Below are positions 26,813 through 39,146 of a DNA stretch of 64,000 bases, in pieces. A program made the translations under genes and the position numbers. Source of the stretch: Hypomyces perniciosus (lineage: Eukaryota; Ascomycota; Sordariomycetes; Hypocreales; Hypocreaceae); the NCBI GenBank assembly GCA_008477525.1, contig SPDT01000003.1, positions 620,001 to 684,000 of the forward strand. The letters are read 5' to 3'. The first letter of the stretch is position 1. The number at the start of each line of letters is the position of its first letter. The notes beneath the pieces are model-generated. The model searched no databases and had not been told where the DNA came from. It worked only from the letters and a program-made list of their open reading frames with translations.

Positions 26813-27187
26813 TAGGCATTATGAGAAATCTGACTAAAATGGTTTCCTATTTATATGGCCGTAAGTCAATTTGAGCGATTTTATATACAAATAAATTTTG
26901 CGGAAAATAGGAATACGGCCATAAACCTAATTCTACTACTATACACTTATTGTTAGGTCAGAGGACTATTATAGAAGACAAAGCTATTGTTTATACAATC
27001 ACTTCTACACTAGCCGCATATACACTAGATTTTCTATAGCTTTTCAGCTATTAAATTAATTACAATTTAATTGTTTATCCATTGTTAACCTAACTAGACT
27101 CTTAGTCGTTTCCTTATTACTGCATTGTATGCAGCTTCCCAGAAGCTATATATAAATATAGTTTAGTATAACCTTATTATTTTAATA
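26813..27187 (+). repeat. Truncated LTR of the copia family (copy C)
   Basis: The sequence matches the right two thirds of the other copies and ends with the family's terminal ttttaata. The first 200 or so bases are missing, and the left edge abuts an (ATT)n run. On its right the copia-2 pol begins abruptly in the gag-pre-integrase region, so this LTR marks a deletion or secondary insertion boundary and not a normal 5' LTR to pol junction. Confidence 0.75.
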
Positions 27188-27483
27188 ATAGTATAAAAAA
27201 CTAGGTTATATTAGTTTAAGTCTATTAAAAAAGACTGTTAAAATAACTACTAGAATTCTTAAGTTTAATTCTATTAAAGAGACTGAATTCTATTACCTAG
27301 TATATAATAAATGAAAAGCTATTAAGAGGCTTAATTTAAAGCCAATTCTTAATCTATTAGCCTCTCTAGATTGTTTAAAAGCTAATACTTTCTCTATAAA
27401 GCCAGTGCTTTATAATAAAGCCTTTATTAATCTTTTAGTTATTAATAGAAAATTAAAATATAGGTAGCTATTCCTTTTAAAAG
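27188..27483 (+). pseudogene. copia-2 pol fragment, gag-pre-integrase region
   Basis: Nearly the same as 31263-31560 in copia-1: a gag-pre-integrase domain running into the start of integrase, with a CxxC pair damaged. The frame stops at 27483, where copia-1 is inserted, and resumes at 35404. It lacks gag, protease and a complete 5' LTR. Confidence 0.8.
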
Positions 27484-28647
27484 TGTTAAAAAGGAGGGCT
27501 AAAAAGTAAGGATTTTAGTATATCTAGGTAACCTTCCTATTCTGGCTAGACCTGGAATTAGGCCTGACGCTAGCACCGAGTTTTAGAGGAACTTTAGTAT
27601 AAGTCAGGAAATTTCTATTATCTTCAACGATAACAATTAAGCTAAAACCAGCTACCCCGCCTACCCTAGACTTAATATTGTTAAAATAACAAGGTTATAC
27701 TAAACCTCATTTAAGTGCAGCTTCTAGGAAGGTGCACCCAACGCAGCAATAAGGAAGCGACTGAGAGTCTAGTTAGGTTAACAATGGATGAACAATTAAA
27801 TTGTAACTGAACTAATAGCTAGAAAGCTATAGAATATCTAGTGATGTGCGGCTGGTGTAGAAGTGATTGTATAAACAATAGCTTTGTCTTCTACAATAGT
27901 CCTCCGACTAGATAATAGGAATGCGGCGGCAGAATTGGGTTCGTGGCCCCGTTCCTATTTTCTGCAAAATTTATTTGTATGGGAAATCGGCCAAATCGAC
28001 TCACGGCCATACAAACAGGAAACCATTTTGGTCAGATTTTTCACAATAGCCATTGTGGCCATTGTATTGAGTCTAGGGTAGGCGGGGTAGCTGGTCCTAG
28101 CTTAATTGTTATTGTTGAAGATAACAGAAATTTCCTGACTTACACCGAAGTTCCTCCGGAACTCGGTCCTAGCGTCGGGCCTAATTCCGGGTCTAGCCAG
28201 AATAGGAAGGTTACCCAAATACACTAAAATCCTTACTTTTTAGCCCTCCTTTTTAACAAATATAATGGCTATAATGGCTATTGTGAAAAATCTAACTAAA
28301 ATGGTTTCCTGTTTGTATAGCCGTAAATCGATTTGGACGATTTCCTATATAAATAAATTTTGCAGAAAATAGGAATAGGGCTATAAACCTAATTCTGCTG
28401 CTGCATTTCTATTAGCTAGTTAAAGGACTATTATAGAAGATAAAGTATTGTTTTACAATCACTTCTATAACAGCCGCATATACACTAGATATTCTATAGC
28501 TTTCTAGCTATTAGTTTAGTTGCAATTTAATTGTTTATTTATTATTAACCTAACTAGACTCTTAGTTATTTCTTTATTGCTGCGTTAGGTGCACCTTCTT
28601 AAAAGCTGCACTTAAATAAAGTTCAGTATAACCTTATTATTTTAATA
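27484..28647 (+). repeat. copia-1 5' LTR (copy D), split by a nested solo LTR
   Basis: The LTR runs 27484-27678, is interrupted by copy E, and resumes at 28264. Subtracting the 580-bp insert and its 5-bp duplication leaves 579 bp, the same as the 3' LTR at 34820-35398. Confidence 0.9.
27679..28258 (-). repeat. Solo LTR (copy E) inside the copia-1 5' LTR, TSD aatat
   Basis: A 580-bp LTR in opposite orientation to its host LTR, flanked by aatat at 27674-27678 and 28259-28263. It is one of the best preserved copies, with many CpG and CpA sites still present. The 65- and 94-codon ORFs inside are by-products of LTR sequence. Confidence 0.93.
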
Positions 28648-29985
28648 GGTTATAAGCCTAGGAGTGTTTTCTTTAGGTCTCTATTAGTAGATTTTTCTAG
28701 TATTACAGCACTTCCCCTAATACTACTATAGCACTTATAGCAGGTTTTTATAGTGCTTATCTTAATGCTTATATCAGTATTTTTAAATTTTAGCTACTAA
28801 AAGCTATTTTTAGGCTTTTACTATAAATACTGTTACAGTTATAGTAATATTACCTGTATTACTATTTTTATATACTATATAGTATATTCCCTATTTCTAT
28901 AGGATATAGGTTTAATATTAGCAGTATAAGTCGACCTATTAAGGCTCTTAATAGCCCTATTTCTTTAATTAAAGATAATAGCTCTCCTTAGCAGTAAAGG
29001 GATTTATTTATTTAAGTGTAGAATATAAAATAAAAGCTTTAAGTATAAAGGGCTTTTACTGAAACAGTTAAGGTATAGTTAAAGGGTTAGAATAACACTA
29101 TAATTTAATTATCTAATACTTTAGCTAGCCTAGCTGCTGCTATATTAAAGCTTTAATAATAAACTATTAGTTTAATATAAATTAATCCTATAGCCTTTAT
29201 TTCAGTGCCAATACAAGCTCCTACTCCTATTCCTATACTAATCCAGGTTCTATTTTCATCTATTCTTTAACCTTAAAATACTATTTCTACTTTAAATAAT
29301 AGTTTTATTAAAGAGGCATTAAAAAAAGTCTATAGCTTTCTAGAAAGCTATAAACTAGTAGGCCCTAATAACTTTAATTAATGGAAATAGTCCCTAAGTA
29401 TTATATTAAAGGCTATAGATTACTATACTTTTATAGAAAATCCTATAGTTACTGATTCCTTATCTGATATAAAACAGGCCCTATTACTTATACTAATTAA
29501 GGATAGTTTAACAGCTATTCCTACTATATCCATTGCTTGGATTCAAAGCCTAAAAAAAGCATTTTTAGCATTAAAGAGATAATATAGTTATTTTAATACT
29601 TTGCAGAGAGATTCCCTTTATAGGGAATTTTATATATTAAATTACAGTAATTATAAAAAACCTTTAACTGAATTTAATACTACTTTTAACAGCTTATTAG
29701 CTAAACTAGCTATTTTAAAGGTTAATATTGATATACTAAACCAAGTAAATTAATATTTAAATTCCCTAGAAAAGACTTTTCTTTAATAGGCTAAGAGAAT
29801 TAAAGGAACTATTAGATCTAGCAGAGCTATAGGCAATCTACTAAAGGTTTTAACATTTAGTTCCTTATAGCAGATATATTAAAAGAGACTAGGAATCTAT
29901 CTTTTACTATATATAAGGTTAATAAGGCCTTAGGCCCTTCTAAGTCCCCCAATTAAAAGCCAGCTTCTAATTCCAATAAAAGGAA

Positions 29986-30238
29986 AGGAAATTAAAAGAA
30001 TTAAGGAAATTAAAAGAATTAAGGAAATTAAAAGAATTAAGGAAATTAAAAGAATTAAGGAAATTAAAAGAATTAAGGAAATTAAAAGAATTAAGGAAAT
30101 TAAAAGAATTAAGGAAATTAAAAGAATTAAGGAAATTAAAAGAATTAAGGAAATTAAAAGAATTAAGGAAATTAAAAGAATTAAGGAAATTAAAAGAATT
30201 AAGGAAATTAAAAGAATTAAGGAAATCAAAAAAATTAA
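29986..30238 (+). repeat. 18-bp minisatellite in the copia-1 gag region (about 14 units)
   Basis: The unit ggaaattaaaagaattaa is repeated head to tail about 14 times with almost no differences. In the plus-strand gag frame it would encode a repeated Lys-Glu-Leu-Arg-Lys-Leu hexapeptide. On the minus strand it gives the artefactual 110-codon Leu/Ile-rich ORF. It lies just after gag, where copia elements usually have their zinc knuckle. The uniform units within mutated surroundings imply expansion after the RIP damage. Confidence 0.92.
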
Positions 30239-31752
30239 AAGAATTAGAATTAATAAAACCAAAAGTAAATTACAGAGGATACTGCTTTTACTAGTATATA
30301 TTATCTAGCTACTAGGGAGTATAGCGTAAAAGAGCTATTAAAAGAGTCTTCTATTAAATCTATTAGTAGTTTAGATAATAATTAAGATCTTCTATATACC
30401 CTAAACGCTAAAAAAGGCAAAAAGCCTTTTAAGCCTTCTAAATCTTTTAAAAAACCTAAATCCCCTAGACTTCCTATTTAAAATAATCTATTATATAATA
30501 CTAGATCTATAGTTTATATAGTTAACTCTAAGAAATAGTTTATAGACTATAGACTTAATAAAAGGGACCTAGGTATTATTTATATTAGCGGGGGCCCTGT
30601 TACCCTTAAAGGAATAAATATAGCTACTTTTAATATCTTTAATAAAGATAATAACTATAAAGAGATAAAATTATTAAATACCCTTTATTGCCTACAGCTA
30701 GATATAAACCTTATAAGTGGCTTAAGGCATTATTAAGCTAGAGGATATATATAGTATAATACTTTTTTTATTAAAACTATGCAGCCAATAGGGCTGTTAA
30801 ATCCCTTAAAATATGGTTTTTTCCTTACAATTAAAGGATATTCTATACTGTATAGCCATATAAATAGCTATAGAGCTTATAGCTTTATATAGGTTTAAAT
30901 TCCTGCTATTAGTAAAGAAAAGGCTTAGGAATATATTACTATTCTAGAAGTAATAGCTTTAATAAAACAACTAACTAGATCTAGCCCTAGGCTTATAAAG
31001 AGGAATAATCCTAAGGAAAAGGATCCCTCTGAACTCCCTAAAACCCTAGGCTAAGTAAAGGAAAACGGGCCTTATATGCCCCTATTGCCTAAGGAAATAG
31101 GGGGGAATAAGCCTATAGAGGATACCCTTATAGAGGAAAGGCCCTGTATACCTAGGGAATCTTTTATTACTAAAGATTTAGAAGTTATTAAGTTATTTGA
31201 ACTAAAGGGAGATACTATTATTAATAATAATTCTAGCTATAAGCTACTAAAGTTAGCCCTTTTATAGTATAAAAGACTAGGTTATATTAGCTTAAGTCTA
31301 CTAAAGAAAACTGCTAAGATAACTGTTGGAATTCTTAACTTTAATTCTATTAAAGAGACTGAATTCTACTGCCTAGTGTGTAATAAGGGAAAAGCTATTA
31401 AGAGGCTTTATTTAAAGTTAATTTTTAATCTACTAGCCTCTCTAGATCGCCTAGAAGCTAATACTTTCTCTATAAAGCTAGTACTTTATAATAAGGCCCT
31501 TATTAGTCTTTTAATTATTGATAGAAAATTAAGATATAGGTGGCTATTCCTTTTAAGAGATCGAAGTGGACCCACCTTTCTAGCTACTATATAAGGCTTT
31601 ATAAATAGCCTAAAAACGCAGTATAACCGGTATCTTAAGGAATTCCATTATAATAGTGGAAAGGAAATTAATCAGGAACTTTAGACCTAGTTCTTTTCTT
31701 TAGGAATTACATTTTCCTATAGCAGCCCTTATATTCACAAACAGAATAGTCT

Positions 31753-32332
31753 TGTTAAAATAATAAGGTTATACTAAACCTTATTTATGTATGGCTTCTA
31801 GGAAGCTGCATACAACGCAGCAATAAGGAAACGACTGAGAGTCTAGTTGGGTTAACAATAGATAAACAATTGAATTGTAACTGAACTAATAGCTAGAAAG
31901 CTATAGAATATCTAGTGATATGCGGCTGGTGTAGAAGTGATTGTATAAACAATAGCTTTGTCTTCTATAATAGTCCTCCGACCTAATAATAGGTGTGCGG
32001 TGGCAGAATTGGGTTTGTGGCCGCATTCCTGTTTTCCGCAAAATTCATTTATATGTAAAATCGGTCAAATCGACTCACGGCCATACAAACAGGAAACCAT
32101 TTTGGTCAGATTTTTCACAATGGCCATTATGCCCATTGTATTGAGTCTAGGGTAGGCGGGGTAGCTGATCCTAGCTCAATTGTTATTGTTGAGGATAATA
32201 GAAATTTCCTGACTTACACCGAAGTTCCTCCGGAACTCGGTCCTAGCGTCGGGCCTAATTCCGGGTCAAGCCAGAATAGGAAGGTTACCCAAATACACTG
32301 AAATCCTTACTTTTTAGCCCTCCTTTTTAACA
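31753..32332 (-). repeat. Solo LTR (copy F) inside copia-1 integrase, TSD agtct
   Basis: A 580-bp minus-oriented LTR that cuts the integrase between the YIHKQNS motif and its continuation LIKRFIRVLL. It is flanked by agtct at 31748-31752 and 32333-32337. Removing it and one duplication restores the integrase frame. Confidence 0.93.
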
Positions 32333-34819
32333 AGTCTAATAAAACGCTTTATTAGGGTTTTATTAGATAGGCTTTAGGCTATTATTATAGCGGCTAACTT
32401 GCTACTATATTTCTAGAATTTTATTATTACTGCAGTTCTTAAATTAATTAATTATATAGCTGTTACTAATAGGGACTTTACCCTTTATCAAGAATTATAT
32501 AAAGACCTAGACTTTAATAAAGATTATAAGCCTGATCTGTAAAGATATAGGATTATTAGCTTTTATTGTAAGGTATTTATTCCGCAAAAATAAAAGGCTA
32601 AAGGCTATAAATTAGCCTTTAAGACTAAAACTGGGAGACTGCTAGCAGTTTTAGGTAGTAATACTTATTTTATCTATATTCTAACTAGATATACAGTCTT
32701 TAAATCGTTAACTATAAAGCTGTATAAAGATAAGATTCTTAAGCTTTAAATCTTAAAGCCTACTATAGGTTAAAATAATAAGGAATTAGAGGGAGAAATA
32801 GAGCTAGATTTATTAGATTAAATAATTCCTAGCTTTTAGGATATTAATCCCTTACTCCCTAACCCTATTCTAAAGGGAGTACCTACTACTATTCCCCCTA
32901 TTCCTATACTAGTTATACAAGACTCTACTATTATAGAGGATTTAATAGATATAGATATATCCTACTTTCTTTATAATAGCGTTAAAAAGCTAGCCTTTCC
33001 AGCTACTGCAGCACAAAACCCTTAAACGCTCAAGCAAGTACTTTATAGTCTTAATAAGACTAAGTGGCTAGCAGCAATTTATAGCGAATTTAACTAGCTA
33101 GTCAAACAATACACCTTTACTTTTATTAAGTGTAATAGTATTCCTAAAGGCAGGAATCCTATTACTAGTCAATTAGTGTTAAAGACTAAAAAAGACTAAA
33201 ATAATAAAATAGTTAAATTTAAAGCTAGGCTAGTTACTAGGGGCTTCCAATAACTAAAAGGAATAGATTTCAACTAAACGTTTACCTTAACAGCTATTCC
33301 TTCTACCTAGCGGCTTCTATTAGCCTTAACTATTATCTATAACTGGTAAATCGAATAAATCGACTTTATTAGTGCATTCCTTAACGGGATACTTAAAGAA
33401 ACTATCTTCCTTAATTTCCTTAAAGGATTTAAAGACTATGCCAGTTAAGCTTCCTTTAAAATTAAGTCTATTCTTAGAAAGCTGGGTTATAACCCTGATA
33501 TAGATTAGGTTATTCAGTTACAGAAAGATCTTTACAGCCTAAAATAGTCCCCTAAAGAATAGTAACAGGCTTTATAAGCTTTAGGAAATAAACTAGGATA
33601 TAATCCTTTAATTTCTAACTCTGCTATTCTCTATAATCCAAATAACAGTATTTTTATTGTCATTTATATAGATAATTGTCTTTTTATTGGACTAGATAAA
33701 AAAGCTATAGCCTAGCTAAAGCTAGCTTTTAATAAAGTCTATACTATAGAAGATAAAGGCCCTGCCTTTTTCTTTTTAAGGGTTTAGATAGTTAAGGATA
33801 GAAAAAGAGGCCTTTTTTAGCTTTCCCAGAAACAGTATATTATTAAAGCTATAAAGTTTTTTAATATTTAAAACTTTAAGCTTATTTAATTACCCCTGCA
33901 GCCCTTTATTTTAACTAATAAAACTATAACTAAACTAGATAAAGCTAATACTAAGCTTTTTTAAGCTATTATTAGTACTATTATCTACTTAATAATTTAC
34001 ACTTAAGTAAATACCAGCTTTCCAGTCTAGTAGCTAGCTAAATAATTTTATAGCCTTTATAAAGAGCACTTAAACGCAGCCTGTAACTTATTATAGTATT
34101 TAAATAGTACCTAGGATTTAGCTATTTAATATACTAGAAAATCTAGTCCTATACCTATTAGTTATTGCAATAGTGATTTTGCTGGGGATAAAGAATTAAG
34201 CAAATCGACTTATAGCTATATTATTATAGTTGCTAATAGCCCAATTAACTGGAAATCGAAAAGGGGCTTAACGATCTGGCTTTCTATACTAGAAGCAGAG
34301 TTTGTAGCTCTTATAGAAGCTACCAGAGAGATTTAGTGGCTTATTGGCCTATATAAAGAGGTAGATCAACCAATTAAACAGCCAATCTCTCTATTTAATG
34401 ATAATAAAAGTGCTATTTCTACTTTAAATAACCCTACCCTTTATAATCGAATAAAATACACTCTGTTACAGTTTAATTATATTAGGGAATAGGTTAAAAA
34501 TAGCGTTATTATAGTCAGCTATCTAGAAACCAGTAAAATAGTTGCTGACAGGCTTACTAAGCCTCTTCCAGGTATAAAATTAAAGAACTTTATAAGTCTC
34601 CTTAATCTTACGGTTTTACTTAAGGTTTATACCTAAAGTCCTTATTTTTTCTTTCTTATAGTTGTTAGCTATTTCCTAGCTATTAGCTATTTTGGTTATT
34701 TTTATTATTTTTAGCTATATTAGCTATCCTTTTTATTGTTTATGTTTTAGTTACTTTCCTATATCTAGATCCTATATCTACTTTAAAGTTATATAGGATA
34801 GTATCTATTCTAGAGGGAG

Positions 34820-35398
34820 TGTTAAAAAGGAGGGCTAAAAAGTAAGGATTTCAGTGTATCTGGGTAACCTTCCTATTCTGGCTAGACCCGGAATTAGGCC
34901 CGACGCTAGGACCGAGTTCCGGAGGAACTTCGGTGTAAGTCAGGAAATTTCTGTTATCTTCAACGATAATAATTGAGCTAGGACCAGCTACCCCGCCTAC
35001 CCTAGACTCAATACAATGGCCATAATAGCTATTGTGAAAAATCTGACTAAAATGGTTTCCTGTTTGTATAGCCGTGAGTCGATTTAAACGATTTCCTATA
35101 TAAATAAATTTTGCAGAAAATAGGAATAGGGCCAGAAACCTAATTCTGCCGCTGCATTCCTATTATCTAGTCGGAGGACTATTGTAGAAGACAAAGTATT
35201 GTTCTACAATCACTTTTATAACAGCCGCATATACACTAGATATTCTATAGCTTTCTAGCTATTAGTTTAGTTACAATTTAATTGTTTATTTATTGTTAAC
35301 TTAACTAGACTCTTAGTCGTTTCCTTATTGCTGCGTTGGGTGCACCTTTCTAGAAGCTGCACTTAAATAAGGTTCAGTATAACCTTGTTATTTTAACA
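34820..35398 (+). repeat. copia-1 3' LTR (copy G)
   Basis: A 579-bp LTR starting tgttaaaaaggagggc after the purine-rich agagggag, and ending ttttaaca. It is followed by the target duplication aaaag and the resumed pol of copia-2. Confidence 0.92.
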
Positions 35399-35403
35399 AA
35401 AAG

Positions 35404-38120
35404 ATTATAATAGACTTACCCTTTTAGCTACTATATAAGGCTTTATAAATAGCCTGGAAACGCAGTATAACTAGTACTTTAAAGAATTCTATTATAATAA
35501 TAGAAAGGAAATTAATTAGGAACTTTAAACCTGGTTCTTTTCTTTAAGAATTATATATTCCTATAGTAGCCTCTATATTTATAAACAGAATAGTTTAATA
35601 AAACGCTTTATTCAAGTTTTATTAAATAGGTTTTAGGCTACTATTATAGCAGCTAACTTACTATTATATCTCTAGAATTTTATTATTATTACAGTTCTTA
35701 AATTAATTAATTATATAGCTATAATTAATAAAGACTCTACCCTTTATTAAGAATTATATAAAGACCTAAACCTTAATAAAAATTATAAGCTTAATTTATA
35801 AAGATATAAGACTATTAGTATTTATTATAAGGTTTTTATTCTTTAAAAATAAAAGGCTAAAGGCTATAAATTAACCTTGAAACTGAAACTAGGAAACTAC
35901 TAGCAGTTTTAGGTAATAATACTTATTTTATCTATATTCTATCTAGATATATAGTCTTAAAATCGTTAATTATAAAGCTATATAAAGATAAAATTCCTAA
36001 GCTTTAAATCCTAAAGCCTACTATAGGTTAAAATAATAAAGAATTAAAAGGAGAAATAGAGCTAAATTCTATAGATTAAATGATTCCTAGCTCTTAGGAT
36101 ATTAATCCTTTACTCCCTAACCCTATTTTAAAGGGAATACCTACTACTATTCCCCCTATTCCTAGTTTAATTCCTACACCAGTTATATAAGACTCTGCAG
36201 TTATAAAGGATCCTATAAATATAGATATATCCCATTTTCTTTATAATAGTATTAGAAAGCTAGCCTTTCCTACTGCAGTATAAGACCCTTAAACGCTTAA
36301 GCAAGTACTTTATAGTCCTAATAAAATTAAATAGCTAGGAGCGATTTATAGCGAATTTAACTAGTTAGTCGAATAATATACCTTTACTTTTATTAAGTGT
36401 AATAGTATTCTTAAAGGCAGGAATCCTATTATTAATTAATTAGTTTTAAAGACTAAAAAAGACTAAAATAATAAAATAGTTAAATTTAAAGCTAGGCTAG
36501 TTACTAAAGGTTTCTAATAATTAAAAGGAATAGATTTTAACTAAATATTTACCTTAACAGCTATTCCTTTTATTTAACAGCTTCTATTAACTTTAGCTAT
36601 TATCTATAACTAGGAAATTAAATAAATTAACTTTATTAGTATATTCCTTAACAGGATATTTAAGGAAACTATTTTCCTTAACTTCCTTAAAGGGTTTAAA
36701 GACTATATTAGTTAAGCCTTTTTTAAGATTAAGTCTATTTTTAGAAAGCTAGGTTATAACCTTAATATAGATTAGGTTATTTAGTTACAGAAAGCTTTTT
36801 ATAGCCTAAAATAGTCCTTTAAAGAATAGTAATAAGCTCTATAAACTTTAAGAAATAAACTAGGATATAATCCTTTAATTTCTAACTCTACTATTTTCTA
36901 TAATTTAAATAATAGTATTTTTATTATTACTTATATAAATAACTGTCTCTTTATTAAACCAAATAAAAAAGCTATAGCCTAGTTAAAGTTAACTTTTAAT
37001 AAAGTCTATACTATAAAAGATAAAGGCCCTGCTTTTTTTTTTAAATGTTTAGATAATTAAGGATAGAAAAAGAGGACTTTTTTAGCTTTTTTAGAAATAA
37101 TATATTATTAAAGCTATAGAGTTTTTTAACCTTTAAAACTCTAAGCCTATTTAATTACCTTTATAGCCTTTTATTTTCACTAATAAAACTATAATTAAAC
37201 TAAATAAAGCTAATATTAAGCTTTTTTAAGCTATTATTAATACTATTATTTACTTAATAATTTATATTTAAGTAAATACTCCCTTTTTAGTCTAATAGCT
37301 AGCTAAATAATTGTAAGGCCTTTATAAAAAGTATTTAAACGCAGCTAATAACCTATTATAGTATTTAAATAATACCCAGGATCTAGCTATTTAATATACT
37401 AGAAAATCTAGTTTTATACCTATTAGTTATTGTGATAGTAACTTTACTAGGGATAAAGAATTAAGTAAATTGATTTATAGCTATATTATTATAGTTACTA
37501 ATAGGCTAATTAGCTAGAAGTTAAAAAGGGCTTAACTATTTATCTTTTTACGTTAAAAGCAGAGTTTATAGCTTTTATAGAAGTTACTAGAGAGATTTAG
37601 TGGCTTATTGGCCTATATAAAGAGGTAGATCGACTAATTAAATAGCCAATCTCTTTACTTAATAATAATAAAAGTGCTATTTCTACTTTAAATAACCCTA
37701 CCCTTTATAATTAAATAAAATATACTCTGTTATAGTTTAATTATATTAGGGAACAGGTTAAAAATAGCGTTATTACAGTTAGCTATCTAGAAACCATTAA
37801 AATGGTTACTGACAGGCTTACTAAACCTTTTCCAGGCCAAAAGCTAAAGAACTTTATAAGTCTCCTTAATCTCCAGCTTTTACCTAAAGTCTATACTTAA
37901 GGTTTACTACCCTTTTCTTTCTTATAGTTATTAGCTATTTTCTAGCTATTAGCTATTTTAATTATTACTATTATTTTTCACTATACTAGCTATCTTTATT
38001 ATTTTATTATTTTAGCTATATTTAGCTATCCTTTTTATTATTCTATTCTAGTTACTTTCCTATATCTAGATCCTATATTTACTTTAAAGTTATATAGGAT
38101 AGTATCTATTCCAGAGGGAG
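35404..38120 (+). pseudogene. copia-2 pol, integrase to RNase H, interrupted by copia-1
   Basis: This parallels 31561-34819 of copia-1 almost base for base but is more degraded. It covers the integrase C-terminal part, the spacer, RVT_2 and RNase H (AEFIAFIEVTREIQWL-like near 37560). It has more stops and several small indels. Together with 27188-27483 it forms the host into which copia-1 jumped. Confidence 0.88.
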
Positions 38121-38787
38121 TGTTAAAAAAGAGGGCTAAAAAGTAAGGATTTCTGTGTAATTAGGTAACCTTCCTATTCCAGCTAGACCCAGAATTAGGC
38201 CCGATGCTAGGACCAAGTTCCCGGAGGAACTTCAGTATAAGTCAGGAAATTTCTATTATCTTTAATAATAACAATTAAGCTAGGACCAGCTACCCCGCCT
38301 ACCCTAGACTTAATATAATGGCTATAATAGCTATTATGAAAAATCTAATTAAAATGGTTTCCTGTTTATATGGCTATGAGTCGATTTGGCCGATTTCCTA
38401 TATAAATAAATTTTGCAGAAAATAGGAATATGGCCATAAACCTAATTTCGCTGCTATATACCTATTATTCAATTAAAGGACTATTATAGAAGATAAAGCT
38501 ATTATTTATACAATCACTTCTATATTAGCCGCATATCACTAGATATTCTATAGCTTTTTAGCTATTAGTTTAGTTTTAATTTAATTGTTTATTGATACAC
38601 ATAAATAGTGTATCGTCCTTTTCCTTCCTTCCTTCCTTCCTTTCTTTCCTCTTTATCTGCACTTTGCATATCATTTATTTATTGTTAACCCAACTAGACT
38701 CTCAGTCGTTTCCTTATTGCTGCGTTGTATGCAGCTTCCTAGAAGCCACATATAAATAAGGTTCAGTATAACCTTGTTATTTTAATA
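38121..38787 (+). repeat. copia-2 3' LTR (copy H) with an 80-bp insert
   Basis: It starts tgttaaaaaagagggc after agagggag, exactly as copia-1 does, and ends ttttaata. It is 667 bp long. Removing the 80-bp insert and a 6-bp duplication gives 581 bp, matching the family length. Confidence 0.88.
38594..38673. repeat. 80-bp insertion in LTR H: hairpin plus TTCC microsatellite
   Basis: Flanked on both sides by tttatt (38588-38593 and 38674-38679), present once in the other LTR copies. It contains a 7-bp inverted repeat (GATACAC/GTGTATC, spaced by 7 bases) and a short (TTCC)n tract. No coding content. Confidence 0.7.
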
Positions 38788-39146
38788 TTAATACTAAATC
38801 CCAGTTTTATTTTTATATGATATTATAGTTAACTTAATAGCGGCCAGTATTATTTAAGCTACTACTTAAAGGGGCGTTTTAACCTTATAGTTTAATTAAA
38901 TAAAAAAGGCTGCATTTTAAAATACTATATTATAAAAAGATATTGCTTTAATATATTTAGTAAATTTATAAAAGATTAGCTAATAAAAAACTAAATAATA
39001 TAGCGCAAATATCTATTAATATAGGTATAGATTTAAATTCTAAACTTCTTTAACTTTTTATATTTATTTAAAAATTAAAGGAAATTAAATATAAAGACTA
39101 TAAAGTTTATATAATATTTAATATTCCCTTTACAGTATTATTATTT
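38788..39146. other. AT-rich RIP-degraded sequence, no feature recognised
   Basis: Sequence between the copia-2 3' LTR and the LTR-like unit. It has the composition of the surrounding relics. No frame, domain or repeat border was seen in it. Confidence 0.5.

Larger units (their letters stand above)
27484..35398 (+). mobile_element. copia-1: complete Ty1/copia retrotransposon, RIP-killed, TSD aaaag
   Basis: Both LTRs are present (27484-28647 and 34820-35398), and the element is flanked by aaaag at 27479-27483 and 35399-35403. After the 5' LTR comes a primer-site-like ggttataagcc. Gag lies at about 29300-29900 (LYREFYILNYSNYKKPLTEF), followed by the minisatellite. A damaged protease segment ends 'NLISGLRHY' (about 30500-30740). 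Gag-pre-integrase and integrase lie at about 31260-31750 and 32335-32480. The copia RT (RVT_2) runs at about 33020-33860, with SFKIKSILRKLGYNPDID-type sequence. The C-terminal RNase H (about 34200-34600) keeps the ILEAEFVALIEATREIQWL and DNKSAISTLNNP motifs. Two solo LTRs have inserted into it, one in the 5' LTR and one in integrase. Gln and Trp codons are largely stops. Confidence 0.92.

Noticed and set aside
27884..28227. 65- and 94-codon ORFs, and the similar one at 31958-32155
   Set aside because: They recur because they lie in copies of the same copia LTR; they are LTR sequence, not genes.
29930..30262. 110-codon Leu/Ile-rich ORF, looking like a repetitive membrane protein
   Set aside because: It is the reverse strand of the 18-bp minisatellite in copia-1.
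31076..31594. Two ORFs that could be taken for small genes
   Set aside because: They are surviving open stretches of copia-1 pol (protease spacer and gag-pre-integrase).
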